Origin: CBDFKJ01 sp965248805
GTDB taxonomy: Bacteria; Pseudomonadota; Alphaproteobacteria; UBA6615
Assembly (NCBI GenBank): GCA_965248805.1
Contig: CBDFKJ010000009.1
Span: 372,001-436,000, forward strand
Direction: 5' to 3'
Length of the DNA stretch: 64,000 nt
Within the stretch, counting starts at the first letter, position 1; the number at the start of each line of letters is the position of its first letter. The notes below the pieces were generated by a model. That model worked only from the letters and a program-made list of their open reading frames with translations, was not told the DNA's origin and ran no database searches. Below, one piece after another: positions 18,068 to 27,026 of this stretch. The position numbers and the translations under genes were made by a program.

Positions 18068-18745
18068 ATGCCTGCCGCGCCCGTGCGCATCGCGCCCTCG
18101 ATCCTGTCCGCAGATTTCGCCAGCCTCGGCGCCGAAGTGCGCGCCGTCGACGAGGCCGGCGCGGACTGGATTCACATCGACGTCATGGACGGTCACTTCG
18201 TTCCCAACCTGACGATCGGGCCGCCGGTCGTGAAGGGGCTGCGGCCGCATTCGTCGAAGCCGTTCGACGTGCACCTGATGATTACGCCGGTCGATCCGTT
18301 CATAGAATCGTTCGCCGCGGCCGGCGCCGACATTATCTCTGTCCATCCCGAATCCGGTCCGCATCTGCACCGCACGCTGCAGACCATTCGCGGCCTCGGC
18401 AAGAAGGCCGGTGCCGTGCTCAATCCGGCGTCCCCGCTTACCGCCCTCGATCACGTGCTCGATCTCTGCGATCTGGTGCTCGTGATGAGCGTCAATCCCG
18501 GCTTCGGCGGCCAGAAGTTCATCCCATCGGCGCTGGAAAAGCTGCGTGCCATCCGCCAACGCATCGACGCCCACGTTGCGGCCGGCGGCCATCCGATCGC
18601 GTTGGAAGTCGATGGCGGCGTCGACCGCGCCACGGCGCCGCAGGCGATCGCCGCCGGCGCCGATGTGCTGGTCGCAGGCACCGCCACCTTCACCGGCGGA
18701 CGCGACGCTTACGGCGACAACATTGCCGCCCTGCGCGGCGGTTGA
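18068..18745 (+). CDS. rpe: Ribulose-phosphate 3-epimerase
   Basis: Rpe interconverts D-ribulose-5-phosphate and D-xylulose-5-phosphate in the pentose phosphate pathway (and the Calvin cycle where present). The 225-residue TIM-barrel protein shows IAPSILSADFASLG, WIHIDVMDGHFVPNLTIG (metal-binding His and catalytic Asp), FDVHLMI, VMSVNPGFGGQKF, and EVDGGVDRATA with the second catalytic Asp. It is in an rsmB–rpe–heparinase order common in Rhodospirillales. Confidence 0.96.
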   Translation: MPAAPVRIAPSILSADFASLGAEVRAVDEAGADWIHIDVMDGHFVPNLTIGPPVVKGLRPHSSKPFDVHLMITPVDPFIESFAAAGADIISVHPESGPHLHRTLQTIRGLGKKAGAVLNPASPLTALDHVLDLCDLVLVMSVNPGFGGQKFIPSALEKLRAIRQRIDAHVAAGGHPIALEVDGGVDRATAPQAIAAGADVLVAGTATFTGGRDAYGDNIAALRGG

Positions 18746-18811
18746 GGCCCGCTGACACGGAGATCGGCCATCCGTCTCAACCGTGACGACTGGCGCCACG
18801 CCTTCGACTCC

Positions 18812-20419
18812 TTGATATACCGCACGCCGTTGGACAGCGTCGGATTGCGGCCGCGCGCGCCGACGTCGCTGATCGCGACGCCGCCCGATTTGTGGCCCGG
18901 CGATGCCGCGCATGGTCGTGCCTTTCTAGCCCGTGATGTCGGCTTCGGCGATCCAGCGCAGGCCGAAGGCCCGGATGATCTTAGCGCGCGGGACGAAGGG
19001 GCGACGACGCTTCAGAGTTTCGAGTGGTTGCGTGACATCCGCAGCGTCGGCGGTGACGCGGCGCGGCGCCGCGCGCGCCAGCTGATCGGTGACTGGATTG
19101 ATATCTACGCCGAATGGCATCCGCTGGCATGGCGGGCCGATGTCCTCGGGCGGCGCGTGTTCGCCTGGCTCGGCCAGCACGATTTTTGCTGTGCCAGCGC
19201 CGACGACGCCTTCCGGTCGCGCTACTTCGCCTCGCTCGCGCGGCAGGCAAAGCACTTGACGCGCGCGGCGCGCGCGGAGATCGACTGCGAAGGGCGGGTC
19301 GCCGCTTTGAAGGGCTTGGCCGTTGCCGGCGTTTGCCTGCCCGGCCGCGCGAGCTGGACCGACCTGGCGCTCAAGCAATTGGAGCGCGAGCTGTCACGCC
19401 AAGTGCTGGCCGACGGCGGCCATGCGACGCGCAGCCCGGTTGTTCATCTCACCGTCCTGCGGCACTTGATCGACCTGCGGGCGTCACTGCTCGCGGCCGG
19501 ACGCGACGTACCCCAGCCGCTGCAGGCGTTCATCGGCGCGATGGCCACGATCCTCCGCATGCTGCGCCACGGCGACGGCTGTCTGGCGTTGTTCAACGGC
19601 GGAAATGAGGCCAGCCGCCTTCATATCGACCTGGCTTTTACCCATATCCGCGCCCGCCCGCGGGCGCCGGTGCAGGCGCCGGATGTTGGCTATCACCGCC
19701 TGTTGGCCAGCCGGACGCTGGTGATCGCCGATAGCGGCGCCGCGCCGGCGGCGGAGTTTGCCGGCGCGGCGCATGCGGGCCCCCTGAGCTTCGAGATGTC
19801 GGTCGGGCGCGAGCGCCTCATCGTCAATACCGGGGCGCGCTCCGGAACGCGCGCGGCCTGGGCCAGCGCGCAGCGCGCGACGGCGGCGCATTCCACACTC
19901 GTCATCGACGATACAAACGCCGCCGAAGTCCTGCCCGACGGCGGTTTCGGCCGGGCGCCGCGCATCCTGACGTGCGAGCACAATTCCGCCGATGACAGCC
20001 ATTGGCTGGACGCCTCGCATGACGGCTACTGCGGCAAGTTCGGCCTCATCCATCGGCGCCGTCTGTATCTGGCGGCCGCCGGTGACGACCTGCGCGGCGA
20101 GGACTGCCTGGTGCGCGCCGGTGGGCCGGCGGGCGCGGGCGCACCGTTCACGATCCACTTTCATCTTCACCCCGACGTCCAGGCGTCCCTGGTTCATAGC
20201 GGCCGCATCGTGCTGCTGCGGTTGCCCCGGGGCGGCGGTTGGCAGTTGACGGCCCATGGCGGCGTGCTGGATCTTGCCGCCGGCATTTATCTGGGCGGCC
20301 CCGGCGAGCTGCGCCGCACCGAGCAAGTCATCATCTCGGGCGTCGCCGGCGAGGCAGCCGTGGGTGACGCGGCGGCGACCGTCAAGTGGGGCCTGCGCCG
20401 CCTGGCGGGGCGGCGCTAG
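18812..20419 (+). CDS. Heparinase II/III-family protein
   Basis: The 535-residue product has the (alpha/alpha) toroid N-terminal half (FEWLRDIRSVGG…WIDIYAEWHPLAWRADVLGRRVFAWL…ISLQ-type region LALFNGGNEA) and the beta-sandwich heparinase II/III C-terminal half (IADSGAAPAAEFAGAAHAGPLSFEMSVGRERLIVN…AAHSTLVIDDTNAAEV…). In alphaproteobacteria this conserved protein normally lies between rpe and purH; its substrate is unknown. The frame has no ATG near the expected start. TTG at 18812 is the first usable start, but homology-like sequence (RDDWRHAFDSL) precedes it, so the true N-terminus may lie ~15 residues upstream. Confidence 0.87.
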   Translation: MIYRTPLDSVGLRPRAPTSLIATPPDLWPGDAAHGRAFLARDVGFGDPAQAEGPDDLSARDEGATTLQSFEWLRDIRSVGGDAARRRARQLIGDWIDIYAEWHPLAWRADVLGRRVFAWLGQHDFCCASADDAFRSRYFASLARQAKHLTRAARAEIDCEGRVAALKGLAVAGVCLPGRASWTDLALKQLERELSRQVLADGGHATRSPVVHLTVLRHLIDLRASLLAAGRDVPQPLQAFIGAMATILRMLRHGDGCLALFNGGNEASRLHIDLAFTHIRARPRAPVQAPDVGYHRLLASRTLVIADSGAAPAAEFAGAAHAGPLSFEMSVGRERLIVNTGARSGTRAAWASAQRATAAHSTLVIDDTNAAEVLPDGGFGRAPRILTCEHNSADDSHWLDASHDGYCGKFGLIHRRRLYLAAAGDDLRGEDCLVRAGGPAGAGAPFTIHFHLHPDVQASLVHSGRIVLLRLPRGGGWQLTAHGGVLDLAAGIYLGGPGELRRTEQVIISGVAGEAAVGDAAATVKWGLRRLAGRR

Positions 20420-20432
20420 CGGCGATGCCGCA

Positions 20433-21707
20433 TCACAGCTGCCAACGGCGGATTGGGTCGGGAAATGACAGATGGCGCCACATGCCCTTGATGTCGGCGA
20501 TCAGTCCGCCGTGCACGACGAGCGCTGCCAGCTTGTCGGCCGTGAGTGCTCGATAGCCATCGTGCGGCACTGCGCCGACAACGACATCAAAGGGCGTCTC
20601 TGTGACGTCGAGGTTCGGCAACAGGGATACGCCATACATGCGCGCGGCCTCGTCCGCTAGGGCGCACGGGTCATGCACGTCTACCACGTGGCCGTGCGAT
20701 TGCAGGCCGCGGACCAGATCGATAACCTTTGAATTGCGCAAGTCAGGAACATTTTCCTTGAAGGTCAGGCCCAGCACCAGCACGCGGCGTCGCGCCTTCG
20801 GCATCGCCGCGGCGATGGACGCCGCGAGCACGCCTCCCATCGCATCGTTGAAGCGCCGACCGGCGAGGATGATCTCGGGATGATGGCCGACTTGCTGGGC
20901 GGCGGCGGCAAGATAGTAGGGATCGACGCCGATGCAGTGGCCGCCCACCAGGCCGGGTTCGAACGGCAGGAAGTTCCATTTGGTCCGGGCCGCGTCCAGA
21001 ACGTCGTAAATCGACAGATCCATGCGGTGGACGATGGCCGCGACTTCGTTGACGAAGGCGATGTTGAGGTCCCGCTGCGCGTTTTCGATGGCCTTCGCCG
21101 CCTCGGCGGTGCGGATGTCGCGCGCGCAGAAAATGTTGGCGTTGTTCAAGGTACCGTAAATGTCCGCCAGCCGCCCGGTCACGGCCGGCGTCTGGCCGGC
21201 GACGACCTTGGTGATCTTGTCGAGCGAATGGGTGCGATCCCCCGGATTGACGCGTTCGGGCGAATAGCCGAGATGGAAGTCGCGGCCGCAGGTGAGACCC
21301 GAGGCTTGTTCCAGCAGCGGGCCGCAGATGTCTTCGGTCACTCCGGGATAGACGGTCGATTCCAGGACCACGATGGTGCCCGGTTGCAGCGCCGCGCCAA
21401 CGGTCGACGTTGCGGCCTTCACGGCGGTCAGGTCAGGCGCGTTGTGGTCGTCGACCGGCGTCGGCACCGTGATGATGAAGATGTCGTGTTCGGCAAGGTC
21501 GGCGGGGTCATCCAGCAGGCGCAGTCGCGACTGTCGAAGCTCCGTATCGCTCACTTCGCCAGTCCGGTCGTGACCGCCGCGCAGCTCGTTCAAGCGGCTG
21601 ACACTGGCGTCATAGCCGCTGAGTGTGAAGTGGTGGTCCAAGGCGACGGCCAGAGGCAGGCCGACATAGCCCAGGCCAACCACGCAAATGCGTGTGGATG
21701 GGTCCAT
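20433..21707 (-). CDS. Nucleotide-sugar (UDP-HexNAc type) 6-dehydrogenase
   Basis: This NAD-dependent enzyme oxidises a UDP-N-acetylhexosamine to the uronic acid for surface polysaccharide. The 424-residue product begins ICVVGLGYVGLPLAVAL (NAD-binding Rossmann motif). The central catalytic Cys is in PGLVGGHCIGVDPYYLA and the C-terminal UDP-binding domain contains LGLTFKENVPDLRNSKVIDLV. It is most like the TviB/WbpO group. The ATG at 21707 is chosen because the Rossmann strand follows directly; the open frame upstream to 21866 runs into the IS630 end. It is convergent with the heparinase gene, with 13 bases between their stops. Confidence 0.92.
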   Translation of the reverse strand: MDPSTRICVVGLGYVGLPLAVALDHHFTLSGYDASVSRLNELRGGHDRTGEVSDTELRQSRLRLLDDPADLAEHDIFIITVPTPVDDHNAPDLTAVKAATSTVGAALQPGTIVVLESTVYPGVTEDICGPLLEQASGLTCGRDFHLGYSPERVNPGDRTHSLDKITKVVAGQTPAVTGRLADIYGTLNNANIFCARDIRTAEAAKAIENAQRDLNIAFVNEVAAIVHRMDLSIYDVLDAARTKWNFLPFEPGLVGGHCIGVDPYYLAAAAQQVGHHPEIILAGRRFNDAMGGVLAASIAAAMPKARRRVLVLGLTFKENVPDLRNSKVIDLVRGLQSHGHVVDVHDPCALADEAARMYGVSLLPNLDVTETPFDVVVGAVPHDGYRALTADKLAALVVHGGLIADIKGMWRHLSFPDPIRRWQL

Positions 21708-21774
21708 TATTGCATGTCCGAGTGAGCGGCCTGCATAGCGTTGCGGCGGTGCGGGTGTCAAACGGTGCCGGCTA

Positions 21775-22915
21775 GTGGATTGATCGGAATGAAAGAGTCC
21801 GAATTGGGATTCCGTATTTTGCTGTGTTATGCGAATCTGGCGCATGCGCAGTGGAATCTCCTTCACCCTATCCGCCGGCGACCGTCAGCGATTGCGCGCG
21901 GTCGTCGCGGATCCCAAGAGCCCGCAGAAACACGTCTGGCGGGCACATATTGTCCTTCTCAGCGGCGAGGGTCTGGGCACCTCGGCGATCATGACCGAGA
22001 CCGGCAAGTCCAAGACCTGCGTGTGGCGCTGGCAAGAGCGGTTCATGCACGAGGGTGTCGGCGGCCTGCTTCGCGACAAGTCCCGTCCGCCCGGCAAGGC
22101 GCCGGTCCCGCTCGATCGTGTCGCCGAGATCGTGCGCCTGACGCAGCAACCGCCGCCGTTTGAGGCGACCCACTGGACGTTGCGCGCGATGGCCAGGGCG
22201 GCCGGTATTGCCGCCTCGACGGTGCAGGCGATCTGGAAGGCTCACGGTCTCAGCCCGCACCGCTGGCGCAACTTCAAGCTGTCGACCGACCCTGCCTTCG
22301 CCGAGAAACTCACCGATATCGTCGGCCTGTATGTCGACCCGCCGGCCCATGCGGTGGTGTTGTCGATCGATGAGAAGTCACAGATCCAGGCGCTCGACCG
22401 CCGGTCTGCCGATGAAGAAGGGACGCGCCGGCACCATGACCCATGACTACAAACGGCACGGCACGACCACGCTGTTTGCGGCGCTCAACGTTCTGGACGG
22501 AACGGTGATCGGCCAGAACATGCAGCGCCACCGCCATCAGGAGTTCATCCGCTTCCTCAACCGCATCGAGCGCACGGTGCCGGCGGACAAGGCCATCCAC
22601 GCGATCGTCGACAACTACGCGGCGCACAACAAGGACAAGGTCCGCGCCTGGCTCGCCCGCCATCCGCGCTGGACTTTCCACTTCACACCGACCTCCTGCT
22701 CGTGGCTCAATGCCGTCGAGGGCTTCTTCGCAAAACTCACCCGGCGGCGGCTCAAGCACGGCGTCTTCCATTCCGTCGTCGATCTCCAGGCCGCAATCAA
22801 CCGCTTCGTCCGCGAATACAATGCGGCCAACCCACAGCCATTCATATGGAAAGCCGACCCCGACGACATCATCGCAGCCCGAAACCGAGGGTTCCAAACG
22901 TTGGAATCAATCCAC
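21775..22915 (+). mobile_element. IS630-family element, copy 2 (full length, 1141 bp)
   Basis: This is the longest copy. It is flanked by TA at 21773–21774 and 22916–22917, restoring a CTAG target. Terminal inverted repeats are GTGGATTGAT at the left and ATCAATCCAC at the right. It sits in the divergent spacer between the nucleotide-sugar dehydrogenase and the glycosyltransferase and starts the latter's leader only 9 bases before its ATG. It is the only copy with the N-terminal DNA-binding region and so the most likely source of transposase. Confidence 0.93.
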
Positions 22916-22918
22916 TAG
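21829..22918 (+). CDS. IS630 transposase (two overlapping frames)
   Basis: Frame A (21829–22446) carries the helix-turn-helix region (LSAGDRQRLRAVV…SAIMTETGKSKTCVWRWQERF) and the first catalytic Asp block VLSIDEKSQIQALD. Frame B (open 22160–22918) carries KKGRAGTMTHDYKRHGTTTLFAAL, VDNYAAHNKDKV (second Asp) and WLNAVEGFFAKLTRR (Glu). A +1 shift between them, near base 22,400, would give one ~360-residue DDE transposase. In homologues the joining sequence is LDRTQPGLPMKKG; here the DNA is about 8 bases shorter at that place. Either the element uses programmed frameshifting or the family in this genome is defective. The same break is in copy 1. Confidence 0.85.
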
Positions 22919-22924
22919 CCGGCG

Positions 22925-24052
22925 ATGAAGGTATGCCAGGTTTGCGCGGTCGATTTCACGATGCTGCATTTTCTGCTGCCATTGATGCGCGAAATACGAG
23001 ACGCGGGACACGAGGTGGTTGGCGTCTGCGCCGACGGACCCCTGCTGGCTCAAGTGCGCAACCACGGATTTCGAGTGGAGCCGGTGCCAATTGTCCGCTC
23101 GGTCCATCCGTTGCGCAATCTGCCGGCCTACCGCCAACTCCGGGCGCTGTTCGCGCGCGAACGGTTCGACCTTGTCCACCTGCACACCCCGGTCGCCTCG
23201 ATGGTCGGTCGCCTGGCGGCGGCAAGCGCCGGCGTTCCGCGCATCGTCTATACCGCGCATGGCTTCTATTTCCACGATCGCATGACGCCGCCGGCGCGTT
23301 GGCTACATATCGGCCTGGAGTGGTTGTTCGGACGCTTCACCGACACCCTGTTGACCCAGAGCGCCGAAGACGCCGCGGTCGCGCGCCGATACCGGCTGTG
23401 CCGGGGCGGTGACATCGAGGCCATCGGCAATGGCAGCGATCCCGCCGTCTACTTCCCGGACGAAGCCGACGGGTCGGCGCGGCGATCGGTGCGTCGATCA
23501 CTCGGCACGCCGGCCGAGCGCGTCGTCATCGTCATGCTCGGCCGGCTGGTAGCCGAGAAAGGCTATCCCGAACTGTTCGCCGCCATGCGCGAGGTCGACG
23601 CCGAGTTGTGGGTGGTCGGCGAGCGGCTGTCGAGCGATCATGCGAGCGCCATTGATGCCGACCTGCGTCGGCTCCAGCGCGACGCGTCGCTGCGCGCGCG
23701 CGTGCGGCTCCTGGGCTACCGCTCCGACGTGCCCGAACTACTGCGTGCGGCCGATGTCTTCGCCCTGCCATCGCATCGCGAAGGCATGCCGCGCTCGATC
23801 ATCGAGGCCATGCTGACCGGCTTGCCGGTCGTGGCCACCGATATCCGCGGCAGCCGCGAAGAGATCGTCGACGGCGAGTGCGGCCTGTTGGTCCCGGTCG
23901 GCGACGTGCCCGCGTTGGCCGGCGCTCTGTCGCGCCTCGTCGCCGATGCATCGCTGCGGGCGCGCTTTGGGGCGGCGGCGTTGCGCCGCGCGCGGGCCAT
24001 GTTCGACGAGGCGCAGGTCATCGCACGCCAAATGACCCATCTGGGGCTTTAG
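22925..24052 (+). CDS. Glycosyltransferase family 4 (GT-B fold)
   Basis: The 375-residue product has the GT-B layout: N-terminal MKVCQVCAVDFTMLHFLLPLM and AHGFYFHDRM, then VVIVMLGRLVAEKGYPEL opening the nucleotide-sugar domain. DVFALPSHREGMPRSIIEAMLTGLPVVATD contains the donor-binding EX7E-type motif of GT4 enzymes. Donor and acceptor sugars are unknown. It is the first gene of a three-gene polysaccharide run (3 bases to the WecA-like gene). Its promoter region is separated from the upstream dehydrogenase by IS630 copy 2, so its expression may depend on the element. Confidence 0.9.
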   Translation: MKVCQVCAVDFTMLHFLLPLMREIRDAGHEVVGVCADGPLLAQVRNHGFRVEPVPIVRSVHPLRNLPAYRQLRALFARERFDLVHLHTPVASMVGRLAAASAGVPRIVYTAHGFYFHDRMTPPARWLHIGLEWLFGRFTDTLLTQSAEDAAVARRYRLCRGGDIEAIGNGSDPAVYFPDEADGSARRSVRRSLGTPAERVVIVMLGRLVAEKGYPELFAAMREVDAELWVVGERLSSDHASAIDADLRRLQRDASLRARVRLLGYRSDVPELLRAADVFALPSHREGMPRSIIEAMLTGLPVVATDIRGSREEIVDGECGLLVPVGDVPALAGALSRLVADASLRARFGAAALRRARAMFDEAQVIARQMTHLGL

Positions 24053-24055
24053 GAT

Positions 24056-25048
24056 ATGCAGGCCTGGCTGGCAGTTGCCGGGCTGGCGCTGGCGTCGGCC
24101 GTGGCGGTCGGCGGGGTGCGCCGCTGGCTTCTGCATCACCAGATTCTCGACCGGCCAAACGACCGCAGCAGCCACACGACGCCCACGCCTCGGGGCGGCG
24201 GCATCGCCGTCCTGCTGGTTCTGTTGCCGGCCTGGGGCATGCTGATCGTGGTGTTCGAGCAGGCCGCGGCAGCCTGGATCCTGCCGGCGGCGGCGCTGGC
24301 TCTGGCGGCCATATCGTGGGCGGACGACGTGCGTGAGTTGCCGCCTGCGCCTCGTCTGCTGGCGCAAATAGTCGCGGTGGCGTTCGGGATCTGGGCATTG
24401 CCGGGGCCGGTGTTCGGCGGTTTCCTGCCGCCCGTTGTCGACGGGCTCATCACCGGCCTGGCGTGGATCTGGTTCATCAACCTGTTCAATTTCATGGACG
24501 GGATCGATGGGATCACGGGCGTGCAAGCGGTGGCGATGGGCACTGGCATCTACCTGATCGCGCGGCTCGGAGGTGACGATCATCTGGCCTGGTCCGGCAT
24601 CGCGATCGCGGCGGCGATGGCCGGCTTTCTGTGCTGGAACTGGCACCCGGCGAAGATCTTCGCCGGCGACGTCGGCAGCATCCCGATCGGCTATCTGTTG
24701 GGCGCGCTGTGCCTGGCCCTGGCGGCGCGCGGCATGTGGCTGCCGGTGCTGATTACGGTTCTGTACTATTTGGCCGATGCCACCGTGACGCTGCTGCGGC
24801 GCGCGGCGCGCGGCGACAAGCCCTGGCAGGCGCACCGCGAGCACTTCTACCAGCAGGCCGTTGCTAATGGCCGCTCCCATGCCGCCGTCGCTGGTGCGGT
24901 GATGGTCGTCGACGCCGGGCTGGTTGCGCTGGCGCTTTGTGCGGCCGCGAGCTGGATCGACGGCTGGATCGCCCTGGCCGGCGCTGCCGTGCTGGTGATC
25001 GGGCTATTATGGTGGCTCGCGCGGTCGCTGCGCCCCGCCAATCAGTGA
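24056..25048 (+). CDS. WecA/MraY-type polyprenyl-phosphate glycosyl-1-phosphate transferase
   Basis: An integral inner-membrane enzyme of about ten hydrophobic helices that transfers a sugar-1-phosphate from UDP-sugar to undecaprenyl phosphate, the first lipid-linked step of polysaccharide assembly. Family motifs are visible: HTTPTPRGGGIAVL, SWADDVREL, the active-site block NLFNFMDGIDGITG, the HPAKIFAGDVGSIPIGYLLG block, and a cytoplasmic HREHFYQ in place of the HIHH motif. It lies directly after the GT4 gene and before the CapD-like gene, so all three are probably co-transcribed. Confidence 0.91.
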   Translation: MQAWLAVAGLALASAVAVGGVRRWLLHHQILDRPNDRSSHTTPTPRGGGIAVLLVLLPAWGMLIVVFEQAAAAWILPAAALALAAISWADDVRELPPAPRLLAQIVAVAFGIWALPGPVFGGFLPPVVDGLITGLAWIWFINLFNFMDGIDGITGVQAVAMGTGIYLIARLGGDDHLAWSGIAIAAAMAGFLCWNWHPAKIFAGDVGSIPIGYLLGALCLALAARGMWLPVLITVLYYLADATVTLLRRAARGDKPWQAHREHFYQQAVANGRSHAAVAGAVMVVDAGLVALALCAAASWIDGWIALAGAAVLVIGLLWWLARSLRPANQ

Positions 25049-25113
25049 GTATTCATCGCCGCAGGTCTGTGTTAGGTTTCCGCGGCCTGGGGCCCTGGGG
25101 AAAGCCCGATCGG

Positions 25114-27018
25114 ATGTTTCGCCTAAATCGCAGCTACGTCGCCTATACCCATGACATCATCATGGCCGCGGCCTCTTTTCTGGTCGCCCTGTATTTGCGG
25201 GTCGGCGGTGTGCTGCTCGACTTCTCGCCCGAATTCCTGATCCGCAGCACCGTTCTCTTCACCGCGGTTGCCGCCGCCGTGTACTGGCCGATGGGACTGT
25301 ACAGAGGTATCTGGCGCTATGCCTCGATGAACGACATGGTGCAGATCACCAAGGCCGTTACCCTGCTGGTGCTGATCTATGTGCCGTTGATGTTCGTTAC
25401 GTCGCGGGCCGAGGACCTGCCGCGGTCCCAGCCGATCATCAACTGGTTCGTGCTGATCGCCATGCTCGGCGGGCCGCGGTTCGTCTACCGCCTGCTGAAG
25501 GATGGGCGGCTCGAATTCCGTTATGAGCGCATTGCGCGGGTGCCGGTGTTGCTGGTTGGCGCCGGCGATGCGGCGGAAACGTTCATTCGCGCCACCTCGC
25601 GCGACGGTGCCGCCTATCGTGTCGTCGGTATCCTGGACGAAAAGGGCAGCCGCGTGGGGCGGCGCATCCACAACGTCCCGGTGCTCGGTGGGCTGGGCGA
25701 TCTGACCAGTGTGGTCGAGGCCGTGCGCCGCCGTGGCGAGGGTGTGCAGCGCGTCGTCATCACCAAAGAACATCTCGCCGGCGAACGCGTGCGCGGCTGG
25801 CTCGTCGAGGCCGAGGCATTGGGCTTGACGCTGTCGCGCCTGCCGCGCTTGACCGACTTTCATGACGAGGTCGACCGGCCGCTGCAAGTCCGGCCGATCG
25901 CTGTCGAGGACGTATTGGGTCGGCCGCGGGCCGTGCTTGACCGGCCCGCCATGCGCGCGCTGGTGGAAGGGCGCAGGGTGCTGGTCACCGGCGCCGGTGG
26001 CACCATCGGCTCGGAATTGACGCGGCAGATTGCCGAGTTGGCGCCGGCGCGGCTCACGCTCATCGACAATGGCGAGTTCAATCTCTACTCGATTGAACGA
26101 GAACTCATCCACCACCATCCGGGACTTGCCCATGTGGCGTGTCTCGCCGACGTGCGGTCGCGTCGGCGAGTCGAGGAAATTGTACGCACCCAGCGGCCGC
26201 AGATCGTGTTCCACGCGGCGGCGCTGAAACATGTGCCGATGGTCGAGGATCATCCCTGCGAGGGCGTGCTCACCAATGTCATCGGCACACGCAATGTCGC
26301 CGATGCCTGTCGCGCCCACGGCGTCGCGGCGATGGTCTTGATCTCGACCGACAAGGCGGTCGATCCGTCCAGCGTGATGGGCGCCACCAAGCGGGCCGCC
26401 GAGAGCTTCTGCCAGGCTCTGGACATTGTCGAGTGCTCACGCGGCGACGGGCCTGGCGCCCGCTTTAGCACCGTTCGTTTCGGCAATGTCCTGGGCTCGA
26501 CCGGATCGGTGGTGCCACTGTTTCAGCGGCAAATCGCCGATGGTGGACCGGTGACGGTGACGCATCCGGTGGCCACGCGCTACTTCATGAGCGTGCGCGA
26601 GGCCGTGGAGCTGGTCCTGCAGGCCTCGGCGCTGCGAGATCAAGGCGTGGGACGTATCTACGTGCTGGAAATGGGCGAGCCGATTCGCATTCTCGATTTG
26701 GCGCGTCAGATGATCAGACTGTCGGGCAAGCAGCCCGGCATCGACGTGCCGATCAAGATCACCGGCTTGCGGCCGGGCGAGAAGCTGCACGAGCAACTGT
26801 TCCATCAAAGCGAAGCGATGGACCCGACCGCGGTAGCCGGCATCAAGGTCGCGTCGCCGCGCGCGGCCGATCTGAAGGTCCTGTCGCGGGCGATCGACGA
26901 GCTCGGTGAGGCGGCGGCCGCGGGCGATCAGGCCCGCACGTTGCAGCTCCTGCATCGACTGGTGCCTGAATTCGCTGACGCAAACGTGCCGCCAATTCCT
27001 GCCGCGGCCGTCGGCTGA
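25114..27018 (+). CDS. CapD/PglF-like membrane nucleotide-sugar 4,6-dehydratase
   Basis: The 634-residue product starts with four hydrophobic helices (YTHDIIMAAASFLVALYLRVG…), then a CoA-binding-like Rossmann domain (VLLVGAGDAAETFIR). A C-terminal extended SDR dehydratase follows, with VLVTGAGGTIGSELTRQI and the active site ISTDKAVDPSSVMGATKR, where Met replaces the usual Tyr as in PglF/CapD inverting or retaining 4,6-dehydratases. Later blocks are FSTVRFGNVLGSTGSVVPLF and GLRPGEKLHEQL. It would supply a UDP-4-keto-6-deoxy-HexNAc for the glycan. I chose the ATG at 25114 because the first helix follows. Confidence 0.92.
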   Translation: MFRLNRSYVAYTHDIIMAAASFLVALYLRVGGVLLDFSPEFLIRSTVLFTAVAAAVYWPMGLYRGIWRYASMNDMVQITKAVTLLVLIYVPLMFVTSRAEDLPRSQPIINWFVLIAMLGGPRFVYRLLKDGRLEFRYERIARVPVLLVGAGDAAETFIRATSRDGAAYRVVGILDEKGSRVGRRIHNVPVLGGLGDLTSVVEAVRRRGEGVQRVVITKEHLAGERVRGWLVEAEALGLTLSRLPRLTDFHDEVDRPLQVRPIAVEDVLGRPRAVLDRPAMRALVEGRRVLVTGAGGTIGSELTRQIAELAPARLTLIDNGEFNLYSIERELIHHHPGLAHVACLADVRSRRRVEEIVRTQRPQIVFHAAALKHVPMVEDHPCEGVLTNVIGTRNVADACRAHGVAAMVLISTDKAVDPSSVMGATKRAAESFCQALDIVECSRGDGPGARFSTVRFGNVLGSTGSVVPLFQRQIADGGPVTVTHPVATRYFMSVREAVELVLQASALRDQGVGRIYVLEMGEPIRILDLARQMIRLSGKQPGIDVPIKITGLRPGEKLHEQLFHQSEAMDPTAVAGIKVASPRAADLKVLSRAIDELGEAAAAGDQARTLQLLHRLVPEFADANVPPIPAAAVG

Positions 27019-27026
27019 ACCCAACC

